From assembly GCA_037903475.1 (NCBI GenBank), contig JBAJFG010000261.1:1-64000 (forward strand): a stretch of 64,000 nt of DNA, read 5' to 3'. The notes beneath the pieces were generated by a model. It was given only the letters and a program-made list of their open reading frames with translations, ran no database searches and was not told where the DNA came from. The DNA is from Ancylostoma caninum (Eukaryota; Nematoda; Chromadorea; Rhabditida; Ancylostomatidae). Position numbers and translations under genes: made by a program. Positions 44,001 to 54,919 of this stretch are shown here, piece after piece (position 1 is the first letter of the stretch; every line of letters starts with the position of its first letter).

Positions 44001-46773
44001 AAATAATTCGTGAGCATTGTTTCCGGCGACGCTACTATTGATACATGAGCCCTCTCAGCAGCGATTTTACAAAAAGCAGCACTATTTTGAAGCCCTGTCG
44101 CCATGTGCCATCATTTTCCAGCTTTTTTCCATAGTGACCACAGTGTGACCAAAACGGGAACAGGATGGTTCACATTGAGATGTCTTCGGGATAACATATG
44201 TACTTTGGATTGATTGTCATGATCATACAGAAAATTATGAAAAAATGCGTTTCATTAAAATTCCAACAAATGTTAGTGTAGAAAGATTGGCAATACCAAC
44301 CTATAGGTCGAAAGCTGAAGCAAGTCTAAATATCAGATTCGTGGTACAACTAATATGAAGTGGCGGGAAAAGGTGATAGTTTGCGATCGTCTCGAAAAGA
44401 AATCCATGGGTATCAATTATGGTAAGGGTCGCTTCATTTCTTCTACAGTTGATTGTAAGAACATTATCGACCTTCAAACACTGTCTTTTGGCTTGAATTT
44501 CGCTTGGACAAGTATATGAAGACGGAGCACACACGAAGCTGATCTTTTCCCCAAATCACCTGATGAAAGAATAAACTTTCAGACTGTTGGTTGCCCGAGG
44601 AATTGAACTGAGAAACCTGCGATTTCAGGACTAGCGGCTGTGTAGGAGCAACCTCCTCATTCTATTATGAATCAATGGGTTGATTTTGCTCTGAATGGCC
44701 GAGCAACTGTGAGCAGACATGAAATTAAACCGGTTTCAGTGGATGTAAAAATGCTCAAAAATAATTACTATGTGCAACCATGTAGTAACTTTTTAAAATT
44801 TCGTAACTTCATGATCTTACACCTCATATAAGTAGAAGTATTTTAAACCATCGTGAAGCTAAGTGTGCATCCTATGTGAATTTTTGAAGGTCCATCAGAC
44901 TTTTGCCTTCGTTTGATTTTTACACTCCCTCTTGTGTGACGAGGTGAGAAACGTTTTTTGTGTTCCCTCATAGAAGCAACTTATACCAGCTGCGTGCGTC
45001 AATCGTGCGTCAGACGCGAACATCCATTTGCGAAGGATTTTCCTTGAAGAGTTGTCAACGCGAGATGCGGATTCTCGATGAAAGTGATGTGTGGCGACCA
45101 CGAGGCCGTGCGTCTGAGCCGCGCGTCATATAGGCGCACGCGCGTTGAACGCACGCATCTAGTATAAGTTTGCCATGAGGAGCATTGTCTTTCGATGTCC
45201 GACCTTTTCGTGTGGAGCCGTCTCCAGCACAAGCACCCCTTGAGCCAGGCACTGATTTTGAAGGTGCGTATATGTAGAATCCTTGCTGGGCCTGGATGCA
45301 TGTTTGGAAGAATGAGAAATCTTATGCGTATGACTACCATTAGGTAGCACCTAGGTGTGGACAACGTCACGCATGGGTAAACATGTTGATGGGTGCCGGG
45401 TGGAGGGTGAATTTTGGTGCTTCGTCACGTCTAACATAGGTGATCAATGATGCATCCCCTCTTCCTCACCCCAAACGCTCTGTCAAAAGTGCACGATCCC
45501 TCAACGGTGGCAAGTCAGCAGAAAATCCGAGACTGTAATTGGAAACAGAATTATTCTTGTTCCAAAGGCGAATACGTAGTTCGCAATAATTGGATGAAGC
45601 TTATTGACTGAGCGGGTCGCGAGCAATCTCGTTCGATGGGCGCTTTCGAAATTTGGGAATGATGAAAAAGCGGGCAGAAGTGAGCGCATGATATTGTAAC
45701 ACCACTACTGTTAATTTCTTAATAATCACAGCAACGACATTTTCCGAGCTATCAGGTTCAAAGACTAGTTGACATCGATTGAAAAGGGCAAGAGTTATTC
45801 AGTATGGGCCATGCATGAACAGACGTTCTGATGGATTTTGTCAAACTTTGGCACCACAAAGTGATGCCTGTTAGGGTCCGGAGATGGGCTACTGGAGTTG
45901 TACGATAGATCTGCATCAGCGCAAGGGTACCACTCAATAAATAGTTCGCTACTATTCGCTATCTAGGTCTAAATCTCTGGACCGGACAGAAAATAACTCA
46001 GTTCGGGGCTGGGAACCCTTCCCCCTATATCACTGAAAACTGAGATTACCCACGATAAACGTGTGAATGTACCCACATTTACCCTTTACGTGGCACCCTT
46101 CCTTAAATTGAGCATTTAGCGCTGACAAAATTAATGAGATCTTTGACATTATTGAAAAAAAAACACACGGCGATTGACTGAGAACGAACCGAGGGGGCCA
46201 CAATTCAGCAACCGGAGCTACCCGATGCTGGCCCACCCAATCCGAACAACTGGCGCCGTTTACCCACTAATCCTTAGTGGATCAAAAAGCACAGCTTTCT
46301 TGGGAGATGGTGCTTCTAGCCCCTCGTACCGCGATCTCAATTTTTTCTTTTCTGCAATCGCTTCGTGAAAGTGTTAATTTAATGGCTTGCAGGCAGTAAA
46401 ATTGTTTACTTCACAAAAATAAGCGTTGTTCGAGCTGAGTTATGTTTTCTGGGATACCGAGCCCAAAACAAGGCGATTATTTCTGGGCAATCCAATAAAC
46501 AACAACTTAGGAACATTTCGTAATATCTGGGCGTGGATGCACCACAGAGATTACCCAGGGTGGACGTATTGACGCCCATATTAACTACGAGTCAATTAGT
46601 ATGTTGTTAACACTCTTATCTTGGGTAATCTCAATGATATGTACATGCAGCCCCTGAAGAGAGTACAAGTGAAATAGAGGTGCACACTAGCGAACGAGCA
46701 CTCACCTCAATTCTGGAGTGTCTATGTAAATCTCCTCCAGATCTTCTTCTCGTAAAGATCCCAAGGAATGCAT
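35013..46773 (-). CDS. TBC1D30-like Rab GTPase-activating protein (at least 18 exons)
   Basis: Stimulates GTP hydrolysis by a Rab GTPase; the vertebrate relative acts on Rab8 and ciliary membrane traffic. Exons in order: 46773–46706, 42761–42686, 42600–42583, 42516–42389, 42334–42224, 41943–41852, 40976–40812, 40663–40536, 40480–40355, 40298–40225, 40023–39930, 39879–39726, 39069–38898, 38829–38724 and 38670–38461. They give 574 codons with every phase matching. Before the TBC domain come a coiled coil (HDEIAELKRKIEQANHRL) and FYRAKQNTKC. In the domain, RLPGGIPNIFRNKLW, then the arginine-finger segment HRTG, YNKEIGYCQGFNVIAALIL with the glutamine finger, ALSVDM, MHWFLTLFATCLP and LRLWDALMLQGSE. 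TADEFYSLMG and LAELREKYTWNI follow. C-terminal exons lie near 35830–35750, 35700–35551 and 35222–35028, but joins there are unresolved. Confidence 0.88.
35885..36337. mobile_element. TA-flanked inverted-repeat element, 453 bp
   Basis: Inverted ends of about 55 bp: CAATACTGCTCCTAA, then TTTGCAAAAAGGACGCGCGC on the left, mirrored on the right (GCGCGCGTCCTTTTTGCAAA). TA on both flanks, as for Tc1/mariner. The interior is AT-rich with no transposase. It lies in an intron of the TBC gene. Confidence 0.75.
36440..36595. mobile_element. Hairpin MITE, degraded copy 3
   Basis: The right arm GTTCGGGCTGCGTTCTTGCG followed by GCACAGTTATC and the central TTGCTGCTATCCTCCCC/GGATGGCTGCAAATG arms match copies 1 and 2; the outer left arm is lost. 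Confidence 0.65.
36600..38460. other. Intron region of the TBC gene
   Basis: Between the exon ending at 38461 and the C-terminal exons near 35830. At least one linking exon must lie here, since the phases do not join directly. I could not identify it. A + strand open frame at 37203–37607 has no recognisable motif. Confidence 0.4.
42147..42222. repeat. (AATG)n microsatellite at a splice donor
   Basis: About 19 copies of AATG. On the − strand the donor of the exon ending at 42224 reads AAG|GTATTCATTC, so the repeat forms the donor from position +3 onward. Confidence 0.95.
43730..43800. repeat. Short hairpin repeat related to the element at 44.98 kb
   Basis: ACCTATAC and AGCGTGCGTC are mirrored by ACACGCACC and GCATAGGT about 50 bp later. 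The same GCGTGCGTCA string next to TATACC occurs in the element at 44979–45170. Confidence 0.5.
44979..45170. mobile_element. MITE with ends AACTTATAC
   Basis: The left end AACTTATACC, then GCTGCGTGCGTC, matches the inverse of the right end (GACGCATGC-like, then AGTATAAGTT). The interior is rich in CGCGCGT/ACGCACGC strings. About 190 bp, no coding capacity, within the first intron of the TBC gene. Confidence 0.6.
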
Positions 46774-48600
46774 AGTCACGAGATTTTGGACAAGCTACCG
46801 CTAACAGAGAGCATATACTCAAAGTACTCAGAATAGGAGAAAGTTATTAGCGGAATGTCCCGACAGAAGCGCCGTTGGCCGGTGTGTTCAGATGCGACGT
46901 TGTGCACGCAAAATGAATTCATGAATAGGCCATCAATCGATCTCCGCTACAAAAACAAATTCTGCCCCAATGGGACAGCCAGCTTTGTGAAACCAAATCC
47001 AAAGCTGACCTGGATACTCGTAGCTTACAAACTTACGACTTGGAGCGGGCGTTGGGAGCGTTGCCGGGAGATTCATGGCCTTCTGGATTCATGCCTTAGG
47101 AGCAGAGGGAGAGGCTGCTCTAGGATTCTGAAATGTGTGTAGATTTAGAGAGGTTCTCCGAAGTGTAGGAGATCCGTAGCAGGCCTTCTCGCAGCAGAAA
47201 CAACGTGCATTAACTGTAAAACGAAAAGGAGCTTCGATAGCTGATGCCAAGGTACAGAGGAATCGAAGCACGGCCTGCCTCGGCTGGCGTACGGAAGCGT
47301 CTCACGTTCCTGCACAACATAGCAGACGGTCGATTTCGCACTTCTTAGCTGTTCAAACAGCTCACATCGTGGGCATCGTATGTGACGGCGGCTACTGTGA
47401 GAAGCTTCGCCCTTAACTAGCACTTTGGGTGTTTTGCAGACGATCATCGAGGAGGAACATCAACAACGCACAGTGGATGAGAAGGTAGAGACAGTACGTC
47501 ACCTCACACCTGGCAGATTTGCCTAGACTTAACGCGGCCTCGAGAGACGCTAGGGTTCCGATTTGCCACACATGATCTCCGCTACAAGGAGTGGCATCTG
47601 AGGTGCTGAGATGCGTCGCTTCCCTAGCTCAGATGCGGCGCTTCCCTTCCCTACACATCTAAGTGATTTGGTTGGAGAAGAAGCCCATTTCTTTTAATCA
47701 CTATTAGCAATCGCACTTCAGAGAGCGTGCCTTTAAAAAGAAAAAAGCCAATATGGGATCTTCCTTAGTTCCATAGCTTCATATCAACACAATTTCGGGA
47801 AGCCTAGGCCTTCCGTGGCGGGATTCATGACACAACTAGGAATCAAAATGGCCCGATAACGTTGGTTGACACATCCAGCACTGAGTTTCCAAAGGGTCAT
47901 GGTTGTGTCCACTAATTTTGATAGCTGGATTTTGGATGCTGGATGTGAACACAGGAGGAGGAGGCCAGGTCAAGGGTTCTTCTCCCCCGGAAAAATTTTC
48001 CAAACTTATGGAAATTTTTGAATTCGCATTTTTAAAGAGAAATCATCATAGTGAAGGTGTTATGCCTGTGCTTGTAACACTACAGAACCAGGTTATTGGT
48101 AAGAATTGGTTATGATGAATTTCCCCATGTTGAACAACATGAGTGCAACTGTGCGAGATACGGTGCACGTTACTTTGGGATGGATCCGAATCGGTGTTCC
48201 AGTCGTGGTAGGCCGCGGGGACCGTGTGAGGCCTGAGAGTTCTCTAGGCCCGGCGCAGCTGTGGTATCCGTCGCAATTCCCACATGCAGCACGTTCTCGT
48301 CCCAGCATTCGTCCGAAACCCTATGATAACACACACAGATTTCGCAAGTTCTTACCCAGGTAAGCGACCTGGTCCACGTGATAGGGCGGTCAGAGATGAT
48401 CTGGGTTAGACAAATGGGTTTAGCTAATTCGGACGTTTTCTCAAAAATGCCGACTCATGGACACTTTGAATTAAAAGCGTGGTCCAGTCGGAGGAAATGT
48501 CGATATTTCGCAACGGCTATTAATCGTGTGACCGCCGGTCACTAGTTAGAAGCAGGATACCGTGGAAGCGCTCAGTTTGAGACTGAATTGCAAAGTGGGC
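46774..48600. other. Unassigned region, transition to repeats
   Basis: Upstream of the TBC gene. Overlapping open frames at 46855–47142 (+) and 47145–47447 (−), and at 48106–48363 (+), look somewhat protein-like (the − frame has a CPRC motif). None has a recognisable family or a consistent exon chain. They may be remnants of transposons. Confidence 0.35.
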
Positions 48601-48990
48601 GTGGCCTATTCGAAGTGGCGTGGGCGGGGCAAAGTCCGATTTCTATTACGACCACCCTTCAAAATGGTCATATCAAGCTGAAATTTTGAGGATTTGTTTC
48701 TAATTAAGGATTACATATAAGCGCAAAATTTCATTCGAATCGGTTCACCTGCAGCCGAGTTATGGGAGGCTTTATCTGCAGCACTAACAAGTGGACGTAA
48801 TGAGTTGAAATTTTGACATCTGGTGCAGAACCAATTATTGTGTGCGTGTACAAAATTTCACTAGGATCGGATCATTTTGGGCGGAGTTATGACGTTGGCA
48901 ATGCCCAAGTTCACCTTTGTGTAAGGTGTGGGCAGGTGCTGCCACGGGGGACTAGATGGAGCTGCGGGACCCACACCATCGGATTCAGCG
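48600..48990. repeat. Degenerate direct repeat of the 'ATCGG…GAGTTATG' type
   Basis: AAAATTTCATTCGAATCGG followed by CCGAGTTATGGGAG (48726–48771) recurs as AAAATTTCACTAGGATCGG followed by GCGGAGTTATGAC (48850–48892). Nearby GTGGGCGTGGCC and GCGTGGGCGGGGC resemble the satellite at 55–57 kb. Confidence 0.5.
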
Positions 48991-49082
48991 TACTCGATTT
49001 ACTCACGGAGAAGTCTGCCGGGTCTGATTAGCCGTGTTTTCGGCTAAAAAAAGACTTTTCTTTTTTAAGACCACTATTTTAT

Positions 49083-49107
49083 GTGGTATTACGCAATTGG
49101 TAATACC
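49083..49107. repeat. Hairpin: TGGTATTAC…GTAATACCA
   Basis: Nine-base perfect stem with a 7-base spacer. A close relative (CTGCATTACCA/TGGTAATGCAG) occurs at about 51003–51027. Confidence 0.75.
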
Positions 49108-49419
49108 ACAAGCGCACTTTTTGGCTTGCTGATGTTTGGTTTTCGGCCGTTTCAAGCCAGATTTAGCTGTTATTATCTGGTAGTCTTCTTCCCCCATTTT
49201 TCTTTCGATTTTTGGATTGGGATTGTTGATTGGTTGTGATGTAGGTGCTAATCATAGCTTTTTCATGGTTTTGGGAGAATATCTTTTATCAGTATTATCA
49301 ATATTATCAACTTCTCTGGTAATGCCTTTTATGAGAGCGGGAAAGTGTTGGTTGGGGTGTTTTTCTGTGCTGAACACAAATCTGACGTGCGTTTTGCTTG
49401 ATGAGCCTGATTTAAAGTT

Positions 49420-52330
49420 TAAATTGAATTTTTGTCGTGATAATCACTGATAATCACTGATAACGATGAGATAAGCCTACACGACCAGATTTTGTCGCGT
49501 TTTTGAAGAGATTGCGCGAAGGGACCCTCACCAATCGATTCAGCGTGGTCAATTTCTATACAGATGAGAATTTCGGATTGGAAATCCGAAGCTCTTCCGT
49601 GAAAACGAATTCGACCCCTTTTGCTCTGGACCAAGATGACGCTTGTGCTGCGCTAGTCGCGTTCGTTGAAGAGATAGCGCGACGGGACCATCACCAATCG
49701 ATTCAGCGTGGTCGATTTAGTATAGGTCGGTGTCACTTTTCTATAAAAAGAGTTTTTCTATAGAAAAAACAGCGCGCGAAGCGCGCCTTCTCACCAAAAC
49801 TAACCTATCAAACGGATAAGTTACTTCAGTTGAAAATTTCGACCGTCTGCATTATATGGGAGAAGCTCTCCCATATATGGGAGAAGCGTGTGTTGGGACG
49901 CGACACGCGCCGCGGGGGTTCCAGTTGAAAATGGAAAAGTCACCTACTCACGTTTTGGTCATAAATGAGCGGGGTGAAAATTTCGGGTTGTAGTAGTTAC
50001 CCAGGGGTTTGGCTATGGGTAAGTGATGGTCTCGAGCGGATAATGACTTTTAGGGGCGAAAAAATTGCCGAGGAGCATTTTTTTCGGACCCCCTCGTATT
50101 AGGCTCGGGTTTGACTCTGGAGAGCTGAAAATTTTTATGCATACTATGGGTGTTGGGGGAGGGTTACAGTAAAAATTTCAGCGTCCGGGGCGAAGTTTTG
50201 CGTGCAGGCGGGGCGGGGACCAGTTTTCGTCTGGGGACAGATGGAGGGTTTGGGGCGGGAAAAGATGATTCTAGGGGTACTCGAGGTCGCTGAACACGAT
50301 GGTGCTAGTTTCAGAGCGATTAGAGAGCGTTTGGGGGGAGAGACATGGATGTGGGCGGGTTCTCGTTACGGTCACAGGGTGATTTTCGAGTGGGGGATTT
50401 TTAGAGGGCACAAGGGTGTTCATGGGATAATCGAGGTCGCTGAACACGTTGATGCTGGTTTCAGTGCGATCAGAGCGCGTTTGGGGGGAGAGACATAGAT
50501 GTGGGCGGGTTCTCGTGACGGTTAGGGGGAGATCTTCGAATGTGCGATGATTGGAGGAGAAAAGGGTGTTCATAGGGTAATCGGGGTCGCTGAACACGGT
50601 GGTGCTTGTTTCAAAGCGATTGGAGTGCGTTTTTACATTTAGCGATAAGAGTGCGTGTCAGCACGAATGTGCCCTTTCTGCTTTGGCCTAAGCTGACGTT
50701 TGCCCTGCGGTAGTCGCGGTCGTTGGAGAGATAGCGTGACGAGACCATCACCAATGGATTCAGCGTGGTGGATTTCCATACGGATGACAGTTTCGACAAG
50801 AAATTCCTCAGTTTTCCCTAGAAAGTGAACTTTTGTTGCAGGTACTGCCCAGTCCTGCTGTAGGACTCGAGTTGGCGCTTTGGGACCTTCACCAATCGAT
50901 TCAGCGTCGTCTATATCTATACGGGTGGCAATTTCGCCATGAAAACCCTGAATTTTTCTCTTCAAAAATAGGGATTCTCGTTTCCCCCACACACTCCGAC
51001 TACTGCATTACCAGATTGGTAATGCAGTTGGTGGGGATTTCAGTGCTACTATAAGGGGCTTTCTGCGAGATGCCTCCAAAATCCCCACGCGTAGTGAAGG
51101 ACGAGAACTGCGTTAACATAGACTAACTGGCTTCTGGTGATGTGGACCCGTAGGCAGGAAATGGACTTGGCTGATGGAAAGACGTGTGTACAGGTGATGA
51201 TAACGAGTGGATTAAGCTGATTAAAGGTGAAAAAATTGCCGGAGGGCATTTTTTTCCGGACCCCCTCGTCGTAGGCTGGGGTTTCATCGCACGGAACTGA
51301 AACTTTTTCTCGATGTTCTGGGGGTGAGGATGGGGTCATAGTAAACTTTTCAGGGTCGGAGGGAAGTTTTTGAGGTTGGGCGGGACGGGGGCCAGTTCTC
51401 GCCTGGGGGTGGTGGGAGGTTCTCAGAGGGGTAAACGGTGCTCCTGGGGGTAATCGAGGTCGCTGAACACGTTGGTGCTGGTCTCAGAGCGATTAGAGCG
51501 CATTTTCGGGGTGAGGCGATAGTACTGAATGTCTGCGGCATGCTCCCGAGATGAGAAATGGGTGAAATTTTTTCTGGGCTTCTGCGATTTGCCTAGGGGT
51601 ATGGAGTATGGTTAGACGATGGTCTCGAATGGGTGAACCCCGCTAGATGTGAAAAAATTGTCGGAGGGCATTTTTTTCGGACCCCCTCAAAGTAGGCTGT
51701 GGTTTGATCGTAGAGAGCTGAAAATTTTTCTGGATGCTCTGGGGGCGGAGAGAGGTGTACGGCAAAATTTTCAGGGTCGGAGGCAAGTTTTTGAGATTGG
51801 GCGGGACGGGGAACAGTTCTCGCCTGGGGGTAGTGGGAGGTTCTCAGAGGGGAAAACGGTGCTCCTAGGGGTAATCAGGGTCGCCGAACACTTTGGTGCT
51901 GGTCCCAAAGCGATTAGATCGAGTTTTTGGAGTGAAACAGTGACACGGACGCGTTTTCGTGCACGCTCAGGTGGAGGCTTGGGAAAGGGCTAAAAAAAGA
52001 ACTAGTGCAAACTTTTTGGGTGTAGGGGTGTAGGGGCTTCAGGAAAATGTGTTGGCTTGATTACTGCGTGCACATGTGTTCTTTGCGAGAAAGGGTGATG
52101 TTCCGTGGCTGCCTCAATTCCTCTAATCGTACAACAGTGATGCAAAGCTGATTTGGTTCCTGTGCTGGACAGCACTGCTCCGGTACTGCCACTCTGGTGC
52201 GGAACTTCGATCGAGACGTATAGAACCACCGCCAATCGATTCGTCGATGTCGATTCATGTGAAGAAGTGAATTTTATAGCGATTTCGTCAAAATTCGTAA
52301 AAAAAATCTGTTTGCCTTGAGTAGTAGGTT
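49420..52330. repeat. Mosaic repeat region
   Basis: Several motifs recur in the same order. CACCAATCGATTCAGCGTGG occurs near 49530, 49690, 50745 and 50888 (with variants). TTTTTTTCGGACCCCCTC occurs near 50078, 51248 and 51670, followed each time by an AGAGCTGAAAATTTTT-like stretch. TCGAGGTCGCTGAACAC with a GTGCTGGTTTCAGAGCGATT-like tail occurs near 50280, 50430, 50580, 51455 and 51870. Open frames here are by-products of the repeats. Confidence 0.75.
49853..49877. repeat. Palindrome TATATGGGAGA/TCTCCCATATA
   Basis: Eleven-base perfect inverted repeat around AGC, followed by another copy of ATATGGGAGAAGC. Confidence 0.8.
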
Positions 52331-53269
52331 TAAATCTTAGATTAGTGACAAACAAAGAGCTGATAACTACGACTACTGACTATTATCATAAACTTTACGA
52401 GTCTGCTGATTTCCAAGAACAATGCCGTTCGACTTGGCCGAACTGCTTCGATTGCGTTGTGTATTCGATGGTCAACGTGTTTAAAAACACATTTCTATGG
52501 TTGCTTGCTACTGTCACGACCTTCACACTTAACAAATATATGTTGTTTCGATATATATTGGTTTCTGCATGAGCGATTCTTGTAACTTGGTCCCTCGAGG
52601 TGACGTTTCGTAATTGATCGCTGCACCAGGCTGCCTCGATGCCTGCGCGAGGATATTTCGCAACCACTATCGATGGTTGTTCCTACTTATTCACAAGAGA
52701 AATGGAATGGAGTTAATCGTTCCCGAATGCGGTTCAGGGTTTCGGTACACATTTCCATCAGCGGAGTTCCTGCTAATGAATCGGATTCCACAGAGCTACG
52801 GAATCACCACTATTTCTGCCGTTGACGTTAGGTTCCAGCGATTGATGTTGAACAGCCCAGAAAAACCGTGTTTCATGCATAAAATGTTCCTTATTTGAAC
52901 GATTATGACGTCGCGAATGGAATTACATACTTAAACGATTGGATTTCATGGGTGGAAGTGCCCAAAAAGTTCGCTGATCATGTAAATCCACTGCATCCTG
53001 CTGATATCGATTCCTTTCGAGTCCGAGCATCATTCACGCAAATATTTCACTTCTTTTACGAAGAGTCACATTTTCTAACGCTAATCAGAGTCATTCATCA
53101 GCTCTCCCATATAAGCTCGCCCGTTCACAAGCGTCAGCGTGGGAAAGTCACGCAATCTCACAGATCTTGTAATCGAGTGAACTGTGCTTTCAGAAATGTA
53201 GTAGAATAAAGATAAGCACAACATAATCGAGGTCATAGAGCACTACCCTACACCTCAGCACACATAGTT

Positions 53270-53287
53270 TGCGCGCATATGCGCGCA
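53270..53287. repeat. Perfect 18-bp palindrome
   Basis: TGCGCGCATATGCGCGCA reads the same on both strands. Confidence 0.9.
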
Positions 53288-53595
53288 CACTCACCTATCC
53301 AGTAAGACAGTGGTTGATTATTGAGGTTAGGTAAGCGCCAAGCGTGGTCACTTACTAAATCGCTCATGCTCTTCAAAAAAGCATACTACTGTCGGTTGGT
53401 TATCGCTGGCGCGCAAGAAATAGAGGTCGGAAATTGAGGCCTGACGAAACAGAGGGGGGGTTAGTGGAAAGTGTCTCATACAGGAACGATGAGTGCCAGG
53501 GCAGTATTATTATACAGTTTTATGCAGATTATGCGTGTCGCAAGCCGAACCCTTGAACCCCTCCTCCATGCTCGTGAATTTTCCCCTGAGACGGT

Positions 53596-53691
53596 AATAT
53601 TCACGCCAAGCGTGAATATTCACGCCTAGGTAATGTACGCGTGAATATTCCCCTGAGTCGTGAATATTCTCGATCCACGTGAATATTCACG
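53596..53691. repeat. Cluster of CGTGAATATTCACG palindromes
   Basis: Exact copies at 53611–53624 and 53678–53691, with three variants (…ATATTCACG, CGTGAATATTCCCC, CGTGAATATTCTCG) between and before them within 100 bp. Confidence 0.85.
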
Positions 53692-54919
53692 GGCTAAGGG
53701 AGTATTCCCCCAATATCTTTCTCACGTTTGAGTCAACTGTTCCTTTCAAGTCCGAGCATCATTCACGCAAATATTTCTCTTCTTTTACGAAGAGTCACAT
53801 TTTCTAACGCTAATCAGAGCGTTACTCATCAGCTCTCCCATATAAGCTCGCCCGTTCACAAGCGTCAGCGTGAGATACAGACTGTGAGATAGTCACGCAA
53901 TCTCACAGAAACGTGGGAGGATCTTGTAATCGAGTGAGCTGTGCTGTCAGAATTGTAGTAGAATAAAGATAAGCACTATATAATCGGGAGGTCATAGAGC
54001 ACGGCACTGTAGCTCAGTACACACAGCTACTCTATACTTCAGGAATCAAAAGGTTTCTGGATGGAAGCCTGGATGAACCGGTTACGATGGCGCGAAATCG
54101 GAGAAAACAACAAAAAAGCATGGTGATTTTTAGTTTTTCCCGGATTTCTTCGACTTCCAACATGCTTTCGCGTGCCAAGAAAAGAAGAAAAAGAAAAAGA
54201 GAGAAAAACTGTGATTTTCTCTGATTTTCCAGGGTTTGTTCGGCACACGGAATTCATTTACATGCATAGAATCGTAGAAAACAACATAAAACCTGTGATT
54301 TTCTGTGATTCCGACATCCATTTGCGTTTTTGAAGTCGGAAGAGACAAGAAAAAGTGTGATTTCCTGATTTCTTCAGCTTTTGGGAATGCATTTGCATCC
54401 CCATGTGCTTTCCCCCTTCAAACCTAACAAATATATGTTCATTTGATACACGCCGGTTGTTGCGTGGTCACTTCTTGTAGCTCGGTCCCTCGAGGTGACG
54501 TTTCGTAATCGATCACTGCACCAGGCTGCCTCGATGACAGGAATGAGATTTCGCAACCACCAACCATGGATTTTTCCAAAGATTTAGCAAGGAAATGGAA
54601 TGGAATTTATCGATTCCGGATCCGGTTTATGATTTCAGTACACATTTCCATCGGAGGAGCTCCTGCTAATGTATCGGATTCGACTGAGTTACGGAATCGC
54701 CATATTTAGGCCGTGGAAGTTCAGATTTAGCGATTGTCTTTGTGGCGACACACAAAAAAAAAACGGTGTATCATGCATGAAAATTTCCTTATTCGGAGGA
54801 TAATGATGTAACGAATGCAATTAAATACTTGAATGGATGGATTTCATAGGAGAAACTTTCCGGAAAGTTCACTGATCACGTAAATCCACTGTATATCCCA
54901 CCGATAATCTCTCCATGGT

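Larger units (their letters stand above)
52490..54900. repeat. Left repeat block, direct copies of modules C, A and B
   Basis: Module C (GACGTTTCGTAATTGATCGC, then CACCAGGCTGCCTCGATG) occurs at about 52560–52640 and 54480–54540. Module A (CGAGCATCATTCACGCAAAT, then TTTTACGAAGAGTCACATTT and AAGCTCGCCCGTTCACAAGC) occurs at 53017–53240 and again, nearly identical, at 53739–54003. Module B (54039–54370) is made of CATTTGCATGC/GGAAAATCAG-type units. Inverted counterparts lie at 57.8–59.5 kb. Confidence 0.75.

Noticed and set aside
44575..44650. tRNA-like stretch on the − strand (AGTTCAATTCC box and a TCCTGAAATC anticodon-loop-like string)
   Set aside because: No acceptable A box or D arm, and the anticodon stem does not pair; at best a decayed tRNA-derived repeat.
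46855..47450. Two adjacent protein-like open frames on opposite strands
   Set aside because: No recognisable domain, splice chain or start context; kept only as an unassigned region.
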